From contig CM060072.1 in NCBI GenBank assembly GCA_030533445.1, forward strand, positions 22,864,267 through 22,928,266: DNA of 64,000 nucleotides, read 5' to 3'. The notes below the pieces were generated by a model. That model worked only from the letters and a program-made list of their open reading frames with translations. It did not search any database and was not told the DNA's origin. Each line of letters starts with the position of its first letter. The first letter of the stretch is position 1. Of the stretch, positions 1 through 11,862 are shown in pieces. Origin of the DNA: Cyprinodon diabolis. Taxonomy: Eukaryota; Chordata; Actinopteri; Cyprinodontiformes; Cyprinodontidae. A program made the position numbers and the translations under genes.

Positions 1-1689
1 TTCTGATCAACTGAGTTGAATGTACAGATTTAAGATGGGATACCATTGGGAAACCATTTCAGACCTAATCTAATGGAACTTATATAACTTATTTTACATC
101 TAAACTGTGATTTTTTTTTAGGACTTAAAGTATTTACAATTATAACCCAAGAAGGTTCTACAGTCGCTTACAGTCTTATAAAGATAGTAAAGTATTTTTT
201 TGCATTTTGTCAAGTGACTGCTATACACTATAATGTATTTCATTATAAAATAATATAAAGATCAACAATTAGTGTGCATGTGTGGTGTGCATAAAAAAAA
301 CCACATGGCTTTCCAAATATTTCCTTCCCTAGAGTCACCTTAAGAGGCTAATTTTATTTTATTTTTTTCAGAGCAGCCTTCGCTCAGAAAAATTAAATGG
401 GAAGAATTTGAACTGAAATTTTTAGGCTTAGCCACAGATTTTCCAATGCACAGAGTCCCAAAGTTGGGGTCTTAACCCCACTTGGAGTCATTCATCAGCA
501 AGTATGGGATCATGACATCCACTTCAGATATAAATTGAAACGATGAACATTAATATTAAAAAGCTTAAAGATATGAAATCATCACATAAGAATGGACAAA
601 ACTAGATATTATAGTTATAGACGCAATAATATTTTTCAAACCATGGTTGATTAATTTGTATACTCAACCAATAGTTTGGTTCATAAGTCAACTTTAGCTT
701 AATTGGTGGTCAAATGCCTCTAGTATGGGGTCACTAACCGACGGAATGTATTTCATTAGCTGTTTTTGAGAAATTTTTATTTTTATTTTAGCTGTTCAAT
801 TAAGCAAAAGATTACATGTCATGTCTTAGGAGTTCAAGAGTTTTTTCAGTGAAATCTTTACATGTGGATATGCATTGTAACATTTTTTTTTTAGATTAAA
901 TTTGTTTTAAGTCATTATGTTATAAAGGCAGCACTTTATTCTGTTTTGTGTCTAATGTAAAATGAATCCTGTTTTCTGAGTCTTAAACTTGGAAATTTTC
1001 TACTACTTTGTGTTTCAGTTTCAGTAAAAAAATTATTATTATTATTTTTGCTTTTCAATTTCACAAAAGATCAAGTGTTATCTCTTAATGAGAATGTTCA
1101 ATTTAAGAAAATGGTTATTTAATGAACAGGAAGTGAAGTATTAACAGCACCAAAAAGCTTAATAAAATGTTAAAATTATCACCATAGTTTTTATTTATTT
1201 TCCCAATGATTTATAGTTTGGTGCAACATCCATTGGTTACGGACCCCACAGAGGGAGTGAGTGGACGAATTGGACCTTCTTGAAATCTAGTTGAATACCC
1301 CTGCTCTAGTATAACGGATGTTGGTCTGGACTTTGACAGGACTAACTTGTAATCTATGTAGGTTAATTGCTTCTGTTTTGCTAAAAGGTGAATCTCCATC
1401 ATCATCTCACTGACACTTTCCCCTTGTGAAAAATACAAGTTGACCTAACATGTAATTATTATTTAACTGCAATTCATGTTTTATTTCATAACTTTTATTT
1501 CATAACATTTTCATATTTTCAATTCATAACTTTTCTCCATTCTCTTAATATTCAACATGCATTTTTTATTCCAAATTGTGTTTCTCCAAGTGTATTTGTC
1601 TCTGTGTTGCACCTTAATACTAAGACTATTCCTTGTACCAAACAGTACTTGATAAATTGTTTGTTTTCTGATTTTATGTTTCTAAGGTC
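1..1689. other. nrxn2: AT-rich intron of nrxn2, no gene seen
   Basis: This lies 3' of the beta exon, so it is intron. No LNS6 exon or other neurexin coding sequence is recognised. Homopolymer-rich AT sequence; short segments near 460-530 and 1215-1310 look repeat-derived but cannot be classified. Confidence 0.5.
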
Positions 1690-2150
1690 TTTTTTAGGGA
1701 CTTCTAGGATTATTCTTTTTATCTCTATTTATCTTCCCAGCATCACTGTCCCTCCAAAATAAAAGCATCCCCACAGAATGATGCTGCTCAGAATTTGGAC
1801 TGGTGTGTTTAGGGTAATATGTGGTATTGATTGTCTGAAAGTTCAGAATTGGTGTAATCTTAGCAGTTCAGCTTGTTTCAAATAACTTGTTATGATCCAT
1901 CATGGCTTGTGGCAAACTGCAAATGGGACTTCGAATGAGTTTAGTCCCACAATAGGTTTTGCTTTGCTATTAAAAAAAATGAAGATCAGAGAGCAGTCTT
2001 GGATGGACAGTGGTATTTTGGCAGGTTTCAGGTTTTACCATAATGTTTCTTTTTTATGGTGAAGGTTTGAATGGTGCTTTATGAGATCTCAAACTCAAAG
2101 GTTAGGATACTGTTTAACAACCCCTCAATGAGGTAAACTTCATCACAGCT
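1690..2150 (-). mobile_element. decayed Tc1/mariner-like relic
   Basis: The plus strand shows the complement of a common fish Tc1-like transposase region: AGCATCCCCACAGAATGATG, then ATGGCTTGTGGCAAACTGCA and AATGGGACTT. It has many substitutions and no open frame. Edges are approximate. Confidence 0.55.
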
Positions 2151-4927
2151 TTCTCTCTGACTTTATTACTTTGACATTGATCTTCACAAAGCTGTTTGTA
2201 GAGTAATTTTTTTAAAGTAAACATTTGCAGCAGTCTCAGAAAAGCAGGATTTGCAAGAAGGAATCTACTTAGTAATTAAGTGACAACTAAAGACCTCGGG
2301 TTAAAGCAGAGGTTATTTAACAGTTGAGATTAAAATATGATTAATACAAACGAATGCAAGTCTTAAAAACCTTACTCGTAAAAATGTGACTGCTAATGAT
2401 TTCTTTTGCTTTTTAAATGGATTACTCTCCTGTAAAGGTTGTAATTTGACTCAGTATAGTAATTACAGCACCAACAAATGTTTTACAAAATCAGAAAATG
2501 TACTTCACACCGAGCGAAAGAGCTTTGTGTACATGCCTTGTAAACCATAAGCTCCGTCTGTATCATTTATGTCATGGGAAATTGAATTACTTGCTCTGAA
2601 GCACATACTTCATAATATTCCAGAGAAGAAAATCTACAATACAGGTAATTGAAAATATATCAGTGGCTTCTTTGAAGAGTATTTTATGGGCTTGTTTAAT
2701 CAGAGGCAGTGCTGTGCCTGTAAAAGTCTGGCCCAGAATGATACGAGCTACAGCGCAGATGTAATTCATCACATTCTTTTTTTGGCCCTTTTTGCAACTG
2801 ACAAAACAGCTGCTGTGAGAAAAAGAATACACCACAAATTCATTGGGTCTCTTTTTATAGAGCATAAAAGTGATTCTTGGAAAGACATTTTCAAATCAAG
2901 TCATAAAAGGGAGCAATGGCTTGTGTCAGTGCTTTGATCGAGCCATTTTGAGTAGCATTCCTAATTTAATGTAGATTATAGGTTGATACTTCACATCCAC
3001 CAACCAATATACGCACGATTTATTAGAAATAAAATTAAAAATGAGGACTTGTTAAAAGACTCAAATATTAAGGACACAGTAGGTATCTCTTTAACACCAG
3101 AATATTGAATCTACAGAAGCAATGACAGCATAGGTGCCTCTCAGTTAATTAGACACTAAAAAGTTAAGGTATTTCAATAATTCAGTTCAAAGAGGAAAAC
3201 ACTATATAGATTTGGTATGCACAGATCTGTATATTTACTAGTCTTGGGAGTTTTCTGATCTTGACTAAGAGCTAAATTATACTTTTGGATTTTTAATATT
3301 GTAAAATGTAAGCCTTCTGGAAAGATTGTCCCACCACTGTACAGTATTGTAGTTGGCATTTTTGCAGAAATGCATGGCGGGATCAGCCAGTTGCTTGACT
3401 AAGATTTTCAGGAAGCCTAGTTTGCTTTTATAATGATCTTCAGCACACCTGCATTGCTGCCTCTTTGTTTCTGATGTCTTTAATCTTCTGCTTGACAATA
3501 CTCTATATTAGGCTCCCTCCATTTCCAGCTCTGGAGGTCTGAGTTCCTGCATGTTTAAGACGTGTTTCTGCTTCCACACTTGAATCAAATGGCTGAATTA
3601 CCTCCTCAGCACACCATCAAGCTCTCCCGAGTCCTGATAATGACCTGATTTCTTTTGACTCAGGTGCATTGAGGATGGGGCATATCTAAAAGTTGCAGGA
3701 CTCCAGCTCTCGAGGATCATCATGGAGGAGGCCAGCTCCATATCTCCTCAATGAGTTTAGGTCAGGTAAGTTTCCTTTTAGGTAATTAAAGTACACAAAG
3801 TTATGCTAAGTAAAAAGGAGGTTACTGTTAATTTTGGCATGTCATGCTGCAAAATTAGATAACGAATTGGTCTAAAGCTTCCCTGCTTAATGTTGCAGTG
3901 ATATGAATAACACCATCAGATGACATGTTATCCCCATGGACACATTAAACCTTAAGTCACTTGAATTTTGTGCCTCTTGACCCTTTCTCAAGACTCTGTG
4001 ATGCTGATTTCAAAGGAAAATTCAACTTTTACTTCCAATCTTCAAAAAAGACCACTAAAATAATCTTTTTTTTTTATTATTTACTTTGGTCCAGATAAGA
4101 TTTTTATCTGACATTGTCCCAATTTCAGTAGTGGCCTAAGAAATGGAGAACAGCAGCTGTAGCCCATGTCTTAGGTATGTCCATGTATGGTTGATCTTGA
4201 AGGTTTGACTGCAGCTGCAGTCCATGTTAGGCAATTCAACCCCAAAAAACTCTTTCAATATAAATATAATTTTTTTAACCCCTTACTTTACTCTAAAGTG
4301 CAGCACTATGATCAGCCAGCTTCTTCTTCTGTAACATCCTTTAGAGCTTTCATTGACTACGTGCTTCACAACTGTCATGTCAGCAGCCTTACATGTATTT
4401 CATTTAATTCTAAGAAATTGGTATGAAAAAATATATCGCTCCTGTTAAAATGAATCTAAATAACAACTGAGTATTTAAATAGCTACAATACAAGAGTTTA
4501 AATATATTCCAACTGATTTAGATGCAACTGTACAATCTTTGCAGCAAAACATCCTGATGAACATCTGAGTGCATTCCCCTTATCAACCAATTAATAAGCA
4601 AAGCCACTTAAAAGGAGCAAAGAGTCCAGCATTGATGATTCATCCTACTGCTGCTGTGTGTTTGTACTCTCCTGATGCTGTGAGCGTTCTAAAACGAAAC
4701 CATCACTGATTCTAATAGAGATATAAAGATATGTCATGGAGTATGAAGGTTGCAGCACATACACGGTTGATGAAGGACTCATCCATCCAATGTACGTCAT
4801 GAGAAAGCCACCGATGTTAGCACCAGTGTATACTACGTATGTGATAAGTTATCTTATAATTGTAACCATCTGTGCTGTCAGAACTGAAGAACACAACAGA
4901 CAGGAAGCTGGGGGAGAAATGTCTTAC
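2151..4927. other. nrxn2: nrxn2 intron, no gene seen
   Basis: AT-rich intron between a Tc1 relic and the beta exon, apart from the short repeat at 3500-3725. Only short chance ORFs; no neurexin exon recognised. Confidence 0.5.
3500..3725. repeat. probable short interspersed repeat
   Basis: TCTGCTTCCACACTTGAATC, then ATCTAAAAGTTGCAGGACTC and CAGCTCTCGAGGATCA, form a combination recurrent in fish genomes near short non-autonomous elements. No termini were resolved. Confidence 0.4.
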
Positions 4928-5117
4928 CATGGCCCGCTCTTGTAAGAAAAGGCATCCTGTTGATTGCAATGGGAACGGTACCATGCTTGTTGTGAAAGTG
5001 GTGGACATGGTGGGTGGTGCTCAAACTGGAAGATACTCGTGCCGTTCCGGTCTGGATTGGGAGCAAAGTAATTAAGGTGAACCAGAGTATTTGCCTTGAA
5101 CAATAACTCAGGCCCAT
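4928..5117 (-). CDS. nrxn2: beta-neurexin-2 first coding exon (beta-specific N-terminus)
   Basis: This exon encodes the beta-specific start of neurexin, a presynaptic adhesion protein that binds neuroligins and other postsynaptic partners through LNS6. The reading frame gives 63 codons plus one base. Residues 1-26 (MGLSYCSRQILWFTLITLLP and following, ending TGTA) form a signal peptide. The mature beta segment follows: RVSSSLSTTHHVHHFHNKHG, then TVPIAINRMPFLTRAGH, which matches the neurexin-2 beta His-rich segment as I remember it. The exon ends CATG|gtaaga in phase 1, the same phase as the EGF3 exon at 54530, so both can join one LNS6 exon. The ATG at 5117 has A at -3 and G at +4. Upstream in-frame ATGs at 5186 and 5270 would give longer products without an N-terminal signal peptide, so I prefer 5117. 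The paralogue call rests on remembered sequences; the a/b duplicate is unresolved. Confidence 0.92.
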
Positions 5118-6300
5118 GCTGAGACTCAGCTGAGACCAGCTGCTTCTGTGTCCGAGCACAGAGGTGGCTGCAAAAAGTCTACCCATGTGTGCTAATTCCA
5201 CGAAGGCCCAGGACAGACAACTGAGCCGGGCTCTGGCCTCTGATAGTTCAGCCTGAAGACAGCAGGGCATCTCACTAAGAGGCAGGATCCATTTCTTTCC
5301 AGGATCCTTTGCTAAGATTATTCGCTTTGTTTGGTTTGGACTCTGGTAGAAATGAAATCCTTTCGATCTGTGCCCATGAAAAGATTCAAAAGAAGCAATC
5401 CAAACCTGGTGCTAGGTCCAGAGGTTTACTAGAAAGTAAAAAAAAAAAAGACAACAGTTTGGAAATCTATGTGAAAAGCTTCCCGGAGAACATTCTTCCA
5501 AAACTTAGCTCCAATACGTACAGATGAACATCCAAACAAAGCTTGGGAATGAATCCAACAGCCATGTCGTTCAGTCATTACATTAAAAATGAAAAGTGTC
5601 AGGGCAGAGCTTCATGTGATAGGAATTCTGATAAGCCCCTCCATCGCCCACAGGTAGAGCTTGAGGGCAGCTGATCCTGCCCACTAAGAAAAAGAGAGCC
5701 CCTCCACCGCAGTAGAAGATGAAACACGCTGCCGTGGGAAAATAAATCATTTCATTAAGGAGGAAAAATATTAATAATAAATCTCCAGTGGATATAAATA
5801 CAAGGGGTGCAGCTACGGAGATGACGATGGAGCCAGAGCTTTTGTTCCCTTTAACAGGGGGAACGAAAAAAAAAGAGAATAGAGACAGGGAGGGTGGGGG
5901 TTAGAAAGCGAGGGAGCAGTCTCTGCAGCAGCGCGGTAAAGAAGAAAATCCTGAAAATAAATAAATAATTTGTCAGCAGCCCCTCTTCCTCCCAGTTCCC
6001 TCAGTGGCGCCGCAGATCCGGCAAAAGGCAACCTCTGGCGTGATCAGACATCCATCAGAATGCAGCCGCAGCAGCCTCTGCTTCAGACGGATGTTGGCTC
6101 CATCTCTCACGCTCCACCTGCTCAGACTCATGCAGCAACAACTAGTGCTGCATTCCCCTCGCTGCTCCTTTCCCCCCTTCCTTTCTTCCCTTTATCCTCT
6201 CCGGTTACCTTGTCCAGATCTGCTAGCTTCTGATGGAGGACATTTAAGCGGTGGCGCCTGGTCCCTTGAGGAGGGCAGGTGATTCTTGACTTGCTTCAGA
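5118..6300 (-). promoter_or_regulatory. nrxn2: probable beta-neurexin-2 5'UTR and promoter region
   Basis: Beta-neurexins are transcribed from an internal promoter just upstream of their first exon, so this stretch must contain the 5'UTR and probably the promoter. It is less AT-rich than most of the window, with GC-richer patches around 5880-6150 and several CpGs. I cannot place the transcription start or name a bound factor. Open frames on both strands here look like chance ORFs. The boundaries are inferred, not seen. Confidence 0.45.
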
Positions 6301-7702
6301 CAGAAATATGCCTATCAAAATTAGAGACTGTAATAAATCCAGGGAATGCCTGAGATTCCAGGACAGCCCAGATCCAGATAAGAAAAATAATCACGATTTG
6401 GAGTAAAGGCGAGCTAAGAGAGCTCTTCTAAAGGCAGTACTGTAGTCGGGGTGCTCTGATCCAGCGAGGCACAGCATGTGCCTCTGTGTATGTTTGTGTG
6501 TGCGCGTCTGAGGAAGAGTCTGTGATCAAATGGACGAGGAGGGTGAGGGTGATGGTGGGTGGGTGAGGGATAACGGCAGAGAGGAAGGGAGGGCGACTCA
6601 GGAAGAGACGGCAAAAGAGAGAAGAGGCGAACACTCCGGGAAATAGTCAGGCAAGTAAATGGGTTGTGTGAATAAAAACATGCTAAAGAATTCACTGCGC
6701 GCTGGTTTGCAGGTCCTGGCAGTAACACGTAGAAATCATACTGCAGAGGAGGAGCCTGATTTAGGTGAGCTGTCAGAACTGTTAAGCAGGGAACACAGGC
6801 GGATTCAAACAGCATTAAGACCCTAAATCTACATAACAGGTATGAATAAAAGAGAAACACAAATGCTTGCAGCACCCAGGGAGTTAGATGATGCTCTGTG
6901 CAATCTATGTAGAGCAAATCATGAGCTGCATCAAAATTCAATCTAAGATCTGTCCCTTCGCAGCAGTGTGTCGACATCCTCCCAATCTATTTGCTTAAAA
7001 TCCCTCCTCCTACATCTGTATACCAGTCACAGCTCTTGTTTGCTCGGAAGCTCCAGTGCTACTTAACCATGCAGAACTCATTCACAGCAATAAATGATCC
7101 GTGGGGTCAGGGACTCTCCTGCCATTTGGCATGATGTTATAAGAGGAAGGTAGGGACGTGAGAGAAAAGAGGAGAACAAGAAGGGAGGAAGACATTGGGG
7201 AAGGGAGGCTGCAGCCGTATCAAATGAATCGCGGTCGATAGAGATATCAGCCAGGATTGCCTGGTCGGTTGAAAGGACACGCATGGAAACAGGAGGACAG
7301 AGCCAAGCCATGCAGCACCACCTCTCACGGTGACAAGAAGCCGACACAGGCCATTACTCAAGAGAGGGGGGGAGTGATGCGTGCGGTGAAGCAAGCTTGA
7401 TTGAACTAAATAAACTGAGGAGAGATACGCGCACGATGCTGTGGAATCGCAAGTGGCTGAACGGCACGCAGACATTCATCTGCGGGTATTGTGGACATAA
7501 ATAAACTGATGGAGGTTGTGGATCCTCTTTGGTTTGCCCATCTGAGTCAGAGGGAGATTTAAACCCTTTCTTTATGTGTTTCCTTCTCTTTATACCCCTC
7601 AGTAAATTGTAATGCATGTCAGTTCTCCCAAATAAACAGTGGTTATGATGCACTGCCTGACATGGAGACTAGTTAGCAGCAAGTGGTAACAAAACATAAG
7701 CA
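6301..7702. other. upstream flank of the beta exon, no gene seen
   Basis: Moderately GC-rich and purine-rich on the plus strand (for example 6540-6620 and 7140-7210), which creates Ser/Leu/Pro-rich minus-strand ORFs such as 6414-6977 that look non-coding. It may contain regulatory DNA for the beta promoter. Confidence 0.4.
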
Positions 7703-8234
7703 TAGCTCATCAGAGGCGTGCACAGACATTTTGGGGGGCAGATGCTCGAGGGGGGGGGCTCTCTCCGCATAGCCGTGTTGAAGGACCGCTGGCTATGATG
7801 GCGATTTTTGGTTGTATTTGGCAAGTTTGGCAAAGTCCCTACTCGTGTTCTAATGACTTCAGACTCGACATCAGACTCTCCTCCTGTAGATCCGGCCGAT
7901 GTAGTAAAATGCTAACCAACACGCTTCACACACGGCTATGCCGAGAGAGGGCTGCCGTTTGCCTTCGGAGTTCCGCTGGTTGCTGCAGTCCTCTCAAGTT
8001 TGGAACATTTTCTTTTAAATTACGCTTTGAATCTGTGAATGGGCCATATGGTAATGTTTAAAAGTATAATGTTCTCGCTTCAAATAATCTTAAACATACT
8101 TTTATTGAACAACGGCAACAGAAAAGAGAACATTTAACTTAATACTCTGAGCTCAGTGAGTTAAGAAGATGGACCGCCAACCAATGAGCAGAAGATGACT
8201 CTCTAGGACACACCCCCTCCTCATTTGCATAATG

Positions 8235-8417
8235 AGGCAGAAATGCATAGAGAAATGTAAATACGACAGGCAGAAATGCATAGAGAAATGTAAATACGAC
8301 AGGCAGAAATGCATAGAGAAATGTAAATACGACAGGCAGAAATGCATAGAGAAATGTAAATACGACAGGCAGAAATGTAAATACGACAGGCAGAAATGTA
8401 AAAAGGGCAGGCAGAAA
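8235..8417. repeat. 33-bp minisatellite with 21-bp deletion variants
   Basis: Four 33-bp units (AGGCAGAAATGCATAGAGAA plus ATGTAAATACGAC) are followed by two 21-bp units that lack the internal GCATAGAGAAAT, then a partial unit. The unit length is a multiple of three, so long repetitive open frames appear on both strands, for example repeated RQKCIEKCKYD on the plus strand. I regard these as artefacts of the repeat. Confidence 0.97.
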
Positions 8418-8812
8418 TAAACAAACGAAGAAATAACCAAGGTAAAAAAAATACAAAGGAAGAATAAAACAGACCAAAATATTATAACATGCACATAAAT
8501 AAATACTTAAAAATATAAGTAATTAAAAAATAAAGTTGAAGACTATAAAGGACAAAAATAAATAAGGTAAATATTAAAAAGGCAAATAAATAAAGAAGCT
8601 AATTAAAAGAGTTATATACATTTATGTCTCACTGTATAATTTAATTTCTTCTTACATTTATTTGTTTATTGTATTTTTGTTGGCAATTATTGTATGCTTA
8701 TTTATGTATTGAGCATTTATTTATTTCTGTATTTATTTTTAAATATGGCAGAGTTGGTCCTCCATAGATATCAGGTGAGCAGTCGGCAAAAATGCTTGTT
8801 TGGTGCTGCTGA

Positions 8813-9446
8813 GGCCCCGTCCACACGAAGTCGAACCCTGGCCTAAACGCACACATTTTTCACCAAACCAGCCTCTCATCCACACGAAGCCGGCGTTTCG
8901 GGGGTCTGTAAACAATCTTTTTTTTATTCAGCCTTCAGAGTGGGAAGATTTTGAAACGCCGTTTTCGCGTTTCCATCTTTAAGCTCTAACCGCATTTTTT
9001 TTTTTACACGCATGCGTCATAGCGTCGCCTCTAAACACGCATGCGCAACACAGTATCACAACAACAATGGCGCCGTACTGTGTTGAGTGGTTGCTGCTAA
9101 TGCTACTCACCCTGCTGTCGGGCTTACAACAGAATCTTCTTCTTCTGGAATATCTCCAGGAAGAACAGAGCAATATCGACGACATAGTTCAGCACCTGAA
9201 TTTGACTGAACCACGAAAATGGACCCGCAGGGCAACCATGTATAAATATTAGTGCGCATGCCCAACATTTAGTCGCCTATTTTTCCTTTGGCACCACAGC
9301 GCCACTTACAGGCCTGGCATACATTTTGCAGCGTTTTCATGCATTCGTGTGGACGATCACATTTATATTACGTCTCCGTCTTTACGACAAACGTTCTGGA
9401 AAATATTAGCGTTTCGTGTTCGTTTTGACTTCGTGTGGACGGGGCC
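8813..9446. mobile_element. MITE with GGCCCCGTCC inverted repeats, copy 1
   Basis: The 634-bp element has 20-bp perfect terminal inverted repeats (GGCCCCGTCCACACGAAGTC) and a 3-bp TGA duplication (8810-8812 and 9447-9449). A three-base duplication suggests a PIF/Harbinger-like element, but no transposase is present to confirm it. It is nested inside the hAT-like element at 7711-9857. A short internal ORF from 9067 (MAPYCVEWLLLMLL start) has no relative that I recognise. Confidence 0.85.
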
Positions 9447-9865
9447 TGAATGAGACATTTTAATGCACAACAAAATGATTTTGCTTGATCTGTATATTAC
9501 CTGACTAATGGGGTATGGGAGAAGCAGCCTGTCAGCGACCGTTCCTGCTATCTGAAGAAGCTTACTGAACTGCTATGATGCTGCGTATCTGGCATGCCCT
9601 GCGGGCGACCGCGCGAGTTCAAGTGACAAAGGAAGAGAGATAGGCTGGCCGGGTGTGCGCAAGGAGGTGGCTTATTTCGGAGCATTGTTTCAGTCGTTTC
9701 TAATGGCTCAGGTTTTCAAAAGATCATTTCAAAACTGACCTCAGTAAAATTTTAATAATATTAATAATAATAAAGTTTCAAAAGGGCATTTTCGTTGATA
9801 AAGGGCAAACTTCCTAGTGCTTTAGCACCACCTAGTGTCTATGTATGCACGCCCCTGTAGCTCAT

Positions 9866-11299
9866 TGACAATGCTTGCAATAACGCACATTTTACTCACC
9901 TTTATAACAGCTGTGGCTCATTTAAAAGAGAAACAGCCAAATCCTTTGGTATAGGTTACTTTCCCTTTTTTCCATTTCAAACCATTATAGTTTTTCTTAC
10001 TTTAAAGTATAAAAGAAGGCAGTTTTGTGGGAATCATACATCAATTGAGGCATTTATGCCTGCTTTGATAGCCACAGACCTGGAACGATTTTTTATAATT
10101 CAAAAATATTTTGCTATAAAGAAATTATTGGATGTTGTTTCGCTAATTGGTACCAGCCACAGAAATCCACACACAAGAAGAAAATGATCAAAATTAGCTC
10201 ATAATTTAGGTTGTGGATAATAAAGTGGGATAGTAGAAGAAATTGAACATATTAAGCTGTAAAGTGGCACGGAAAGCCAAGAAACCAACTGAAACTGGTT
10301 GGTAGATAAAGTGCAAACCTTCTCCACATTTGAGTCCTTTAATACCAGCTGGTGTAGTTGGGAGTTGGATCTATCTTTCCACCAAAGTACAAAGTACTGA
10401 ACTCCCAATTTCTTATGTTTACTCACCACACAAGATTTCACTGCGAAAGAAAATCTTTCTTATATTTTCCTAACAAAACTTGGAGAATAGTGTTTGGAAA
10501 GATGAATACATGGGAGACATGACACTGAACAGTACCCTAAATGCACCCTACCAATAATGGAGTATGGGGGTGGTGTCACCATGATGTGGAGAGTCTCCAA
10601 GCACATGATGCTGGCAGATTTAATTTTACTGACATTAATCCAAGGTAAGAGATACACAGACACGTAAACAAATAAGGAAACCTTCCTTTGGCTTTAAATA
10701 AAGAAAAATACAGTTGCTACATAAAGTCACCGAATAGCATTACATATTTACAAAGATAGAAATACAAAAAAGATAGGTTATGAGCACAATAGTTACAAAA
10801 TAGGGGTGAGAACGGAAGAATTCACCCAACCCCCTAAAAAAACACAATGAGAAGAAATTGAACATATTGAACATTTACACAAAGTAAAAGTGTCAGCAAA
10901 GCTTTAAAAATCATGGTTTGTTTAAGGAACCAATGATGTATTATTAGCTTTTTAAATAATTTTTATTTCATTCATCAACATGCGGAGACTCTTATGTATG
11001 TAGTATTTTTTATGCGTTTTTCTGCATTGCACTGTTGGGTTTGTATTAATGTTGATATCTTAAAGTCAGCGTTACTGTAAACGGAGGTTTTTGTGTATTG
11101 TTTTGTACTTGTCAAGTTAGAACAACGTAAAGTCCATCTGGATAGTGTTCTGATGTGTTTTTGGGCCTAAATAGAATTCTAGCTGAGTGAACGATTAGCA
11201 AACATAACTAGATGTGCTGCCATCTGCTGGAAATACCATAGAACTATCAGAAAACCAGATGGTGAATGCTAAATAAAAGCTGACTGTAAAACAACTGCA
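9866..11299. other. nrxn2: alpha-neurexin intron, no gene seen
   Basis: No confident feature. A weak segment at 10550-10600 (GGGVTMMW on the plus strand) faintly recalls a Tc1 transposase. Confidence 0.4.
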
Positions 11300-11350
11300 A
11301 TGGTAAAACGACAAAAATACAATCCACTGGACTTTGTTTTCAAGTTTGAA
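11300..11350. repeat. partial foldback repeat copy
   Basis: One arm only of the foldback family at 11649 and 13101: a GGTAAAACGACAAAAATACA segment followed by ATCCACTGGACTTTGTTTTC. The rest of the element is not seen. Confidence 0.55.
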
Positions 11351-11648
11351 TCAAGATAATGGCAAACAAATTAATTTAGAGTTTTCTAAAATCTAGAATC
11401 ATTAGGCTTTTCAGGAGAAAAAAGCCCAAGGATGGTTGGAGGGAAATGAAGGATAAATAATTTGAAAAGCGCCTCATGGCAACTGTTAAGTAAAACAGCG
11501 GATGTGTGATGCTGTGTGCCCTTTCTATTTCTCAAGGCTTTCAGCACCTTTTCAGAGTGGACAGCATCTCACCCTCTTTAAAAAGTCCCAGAAGAACCTA
11601 GAGAATAATTTAACGGCCTCTGACAGGAAACTGAAAACAAATCTCCAG

Positions 11649-11862
11649 AGTGCTGGTGAAGATTCTCAGTCAATTATTCCAAAAAGTAAAAAAAACAATC
11701 CACTAGACTTTTTTTTCCATGTTTGAAGAAGTTTGGCTTCTCATCCAGGAAGCTTTTTAAATTCATTTAAATTTTTTGAATTGAAAATGCTTCTTGGATG
11801 GGAAGTGAAATGGCTTCAAACTTGGAAACAAAGTCCAGTGGATTGCTTTTTTACTTTTTGGA
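11649..11862. mobile_element. foldback element with 10-12 bp target duplication, copy A
   Basis: The element begins TGCTGGTGAAGATTCTCAGT and contains two complementary arms around AATCCACTRGACTT (near 11690) and AAGTCCAGTGGATTG (near 11832), separated by about 110 bp. The direct repeat aaatctccag flanks it at 11639-11648 and 11863-11872. Non-coding. The superfamily is not clear from termini or duplication length. Confidence 0.75.

Larger units (their letters stand above)
7711..9857. mobile_element. hAT-like non-autonomous element with 8-bp target duplication
   Basis: The ends are near-complementary: CAGAGGCGTGCACAGAC at 7711 and the complement of CAGGGGCGTGCATACATAG at 9857. The 8-bp target tagctcat is perfectly duplicated at 7703-7710 and 9858-9865. 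The 2147-bp body has no recognisable transposase. It contains the 33-bp minisatellite at 8235 and a separate MITE at 8813-9446. Eight-base duplications and CAG...CTG ends fit hAT. Confidence 0.85.

Noticed and set aside
6414..6977. 187-residue minus-strand ORF upstream of the beta exon
   Set aside because: Low-complexity Ser/Leu/Pro composition, no domain I recognise, and no splice context with neurexin. Probably a by-product of purine-rich DNA on the plus strand.
8139..8494. Long ORFs on both strands over the minisatellite
   Set aside because: They reflect a repeat unit divisible by three with no stops, not a protein gene.
9067..9252. 61-residue ORF inside the MITE
   Set aside because: No recognised similarity, absent from the deleted second copy; kept only as a note under the MITE.
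10540..10640. Faint Tc1-like segment (GGGVTMMW)
   Set aside because: Too short and isolated to call a relic with confidence.
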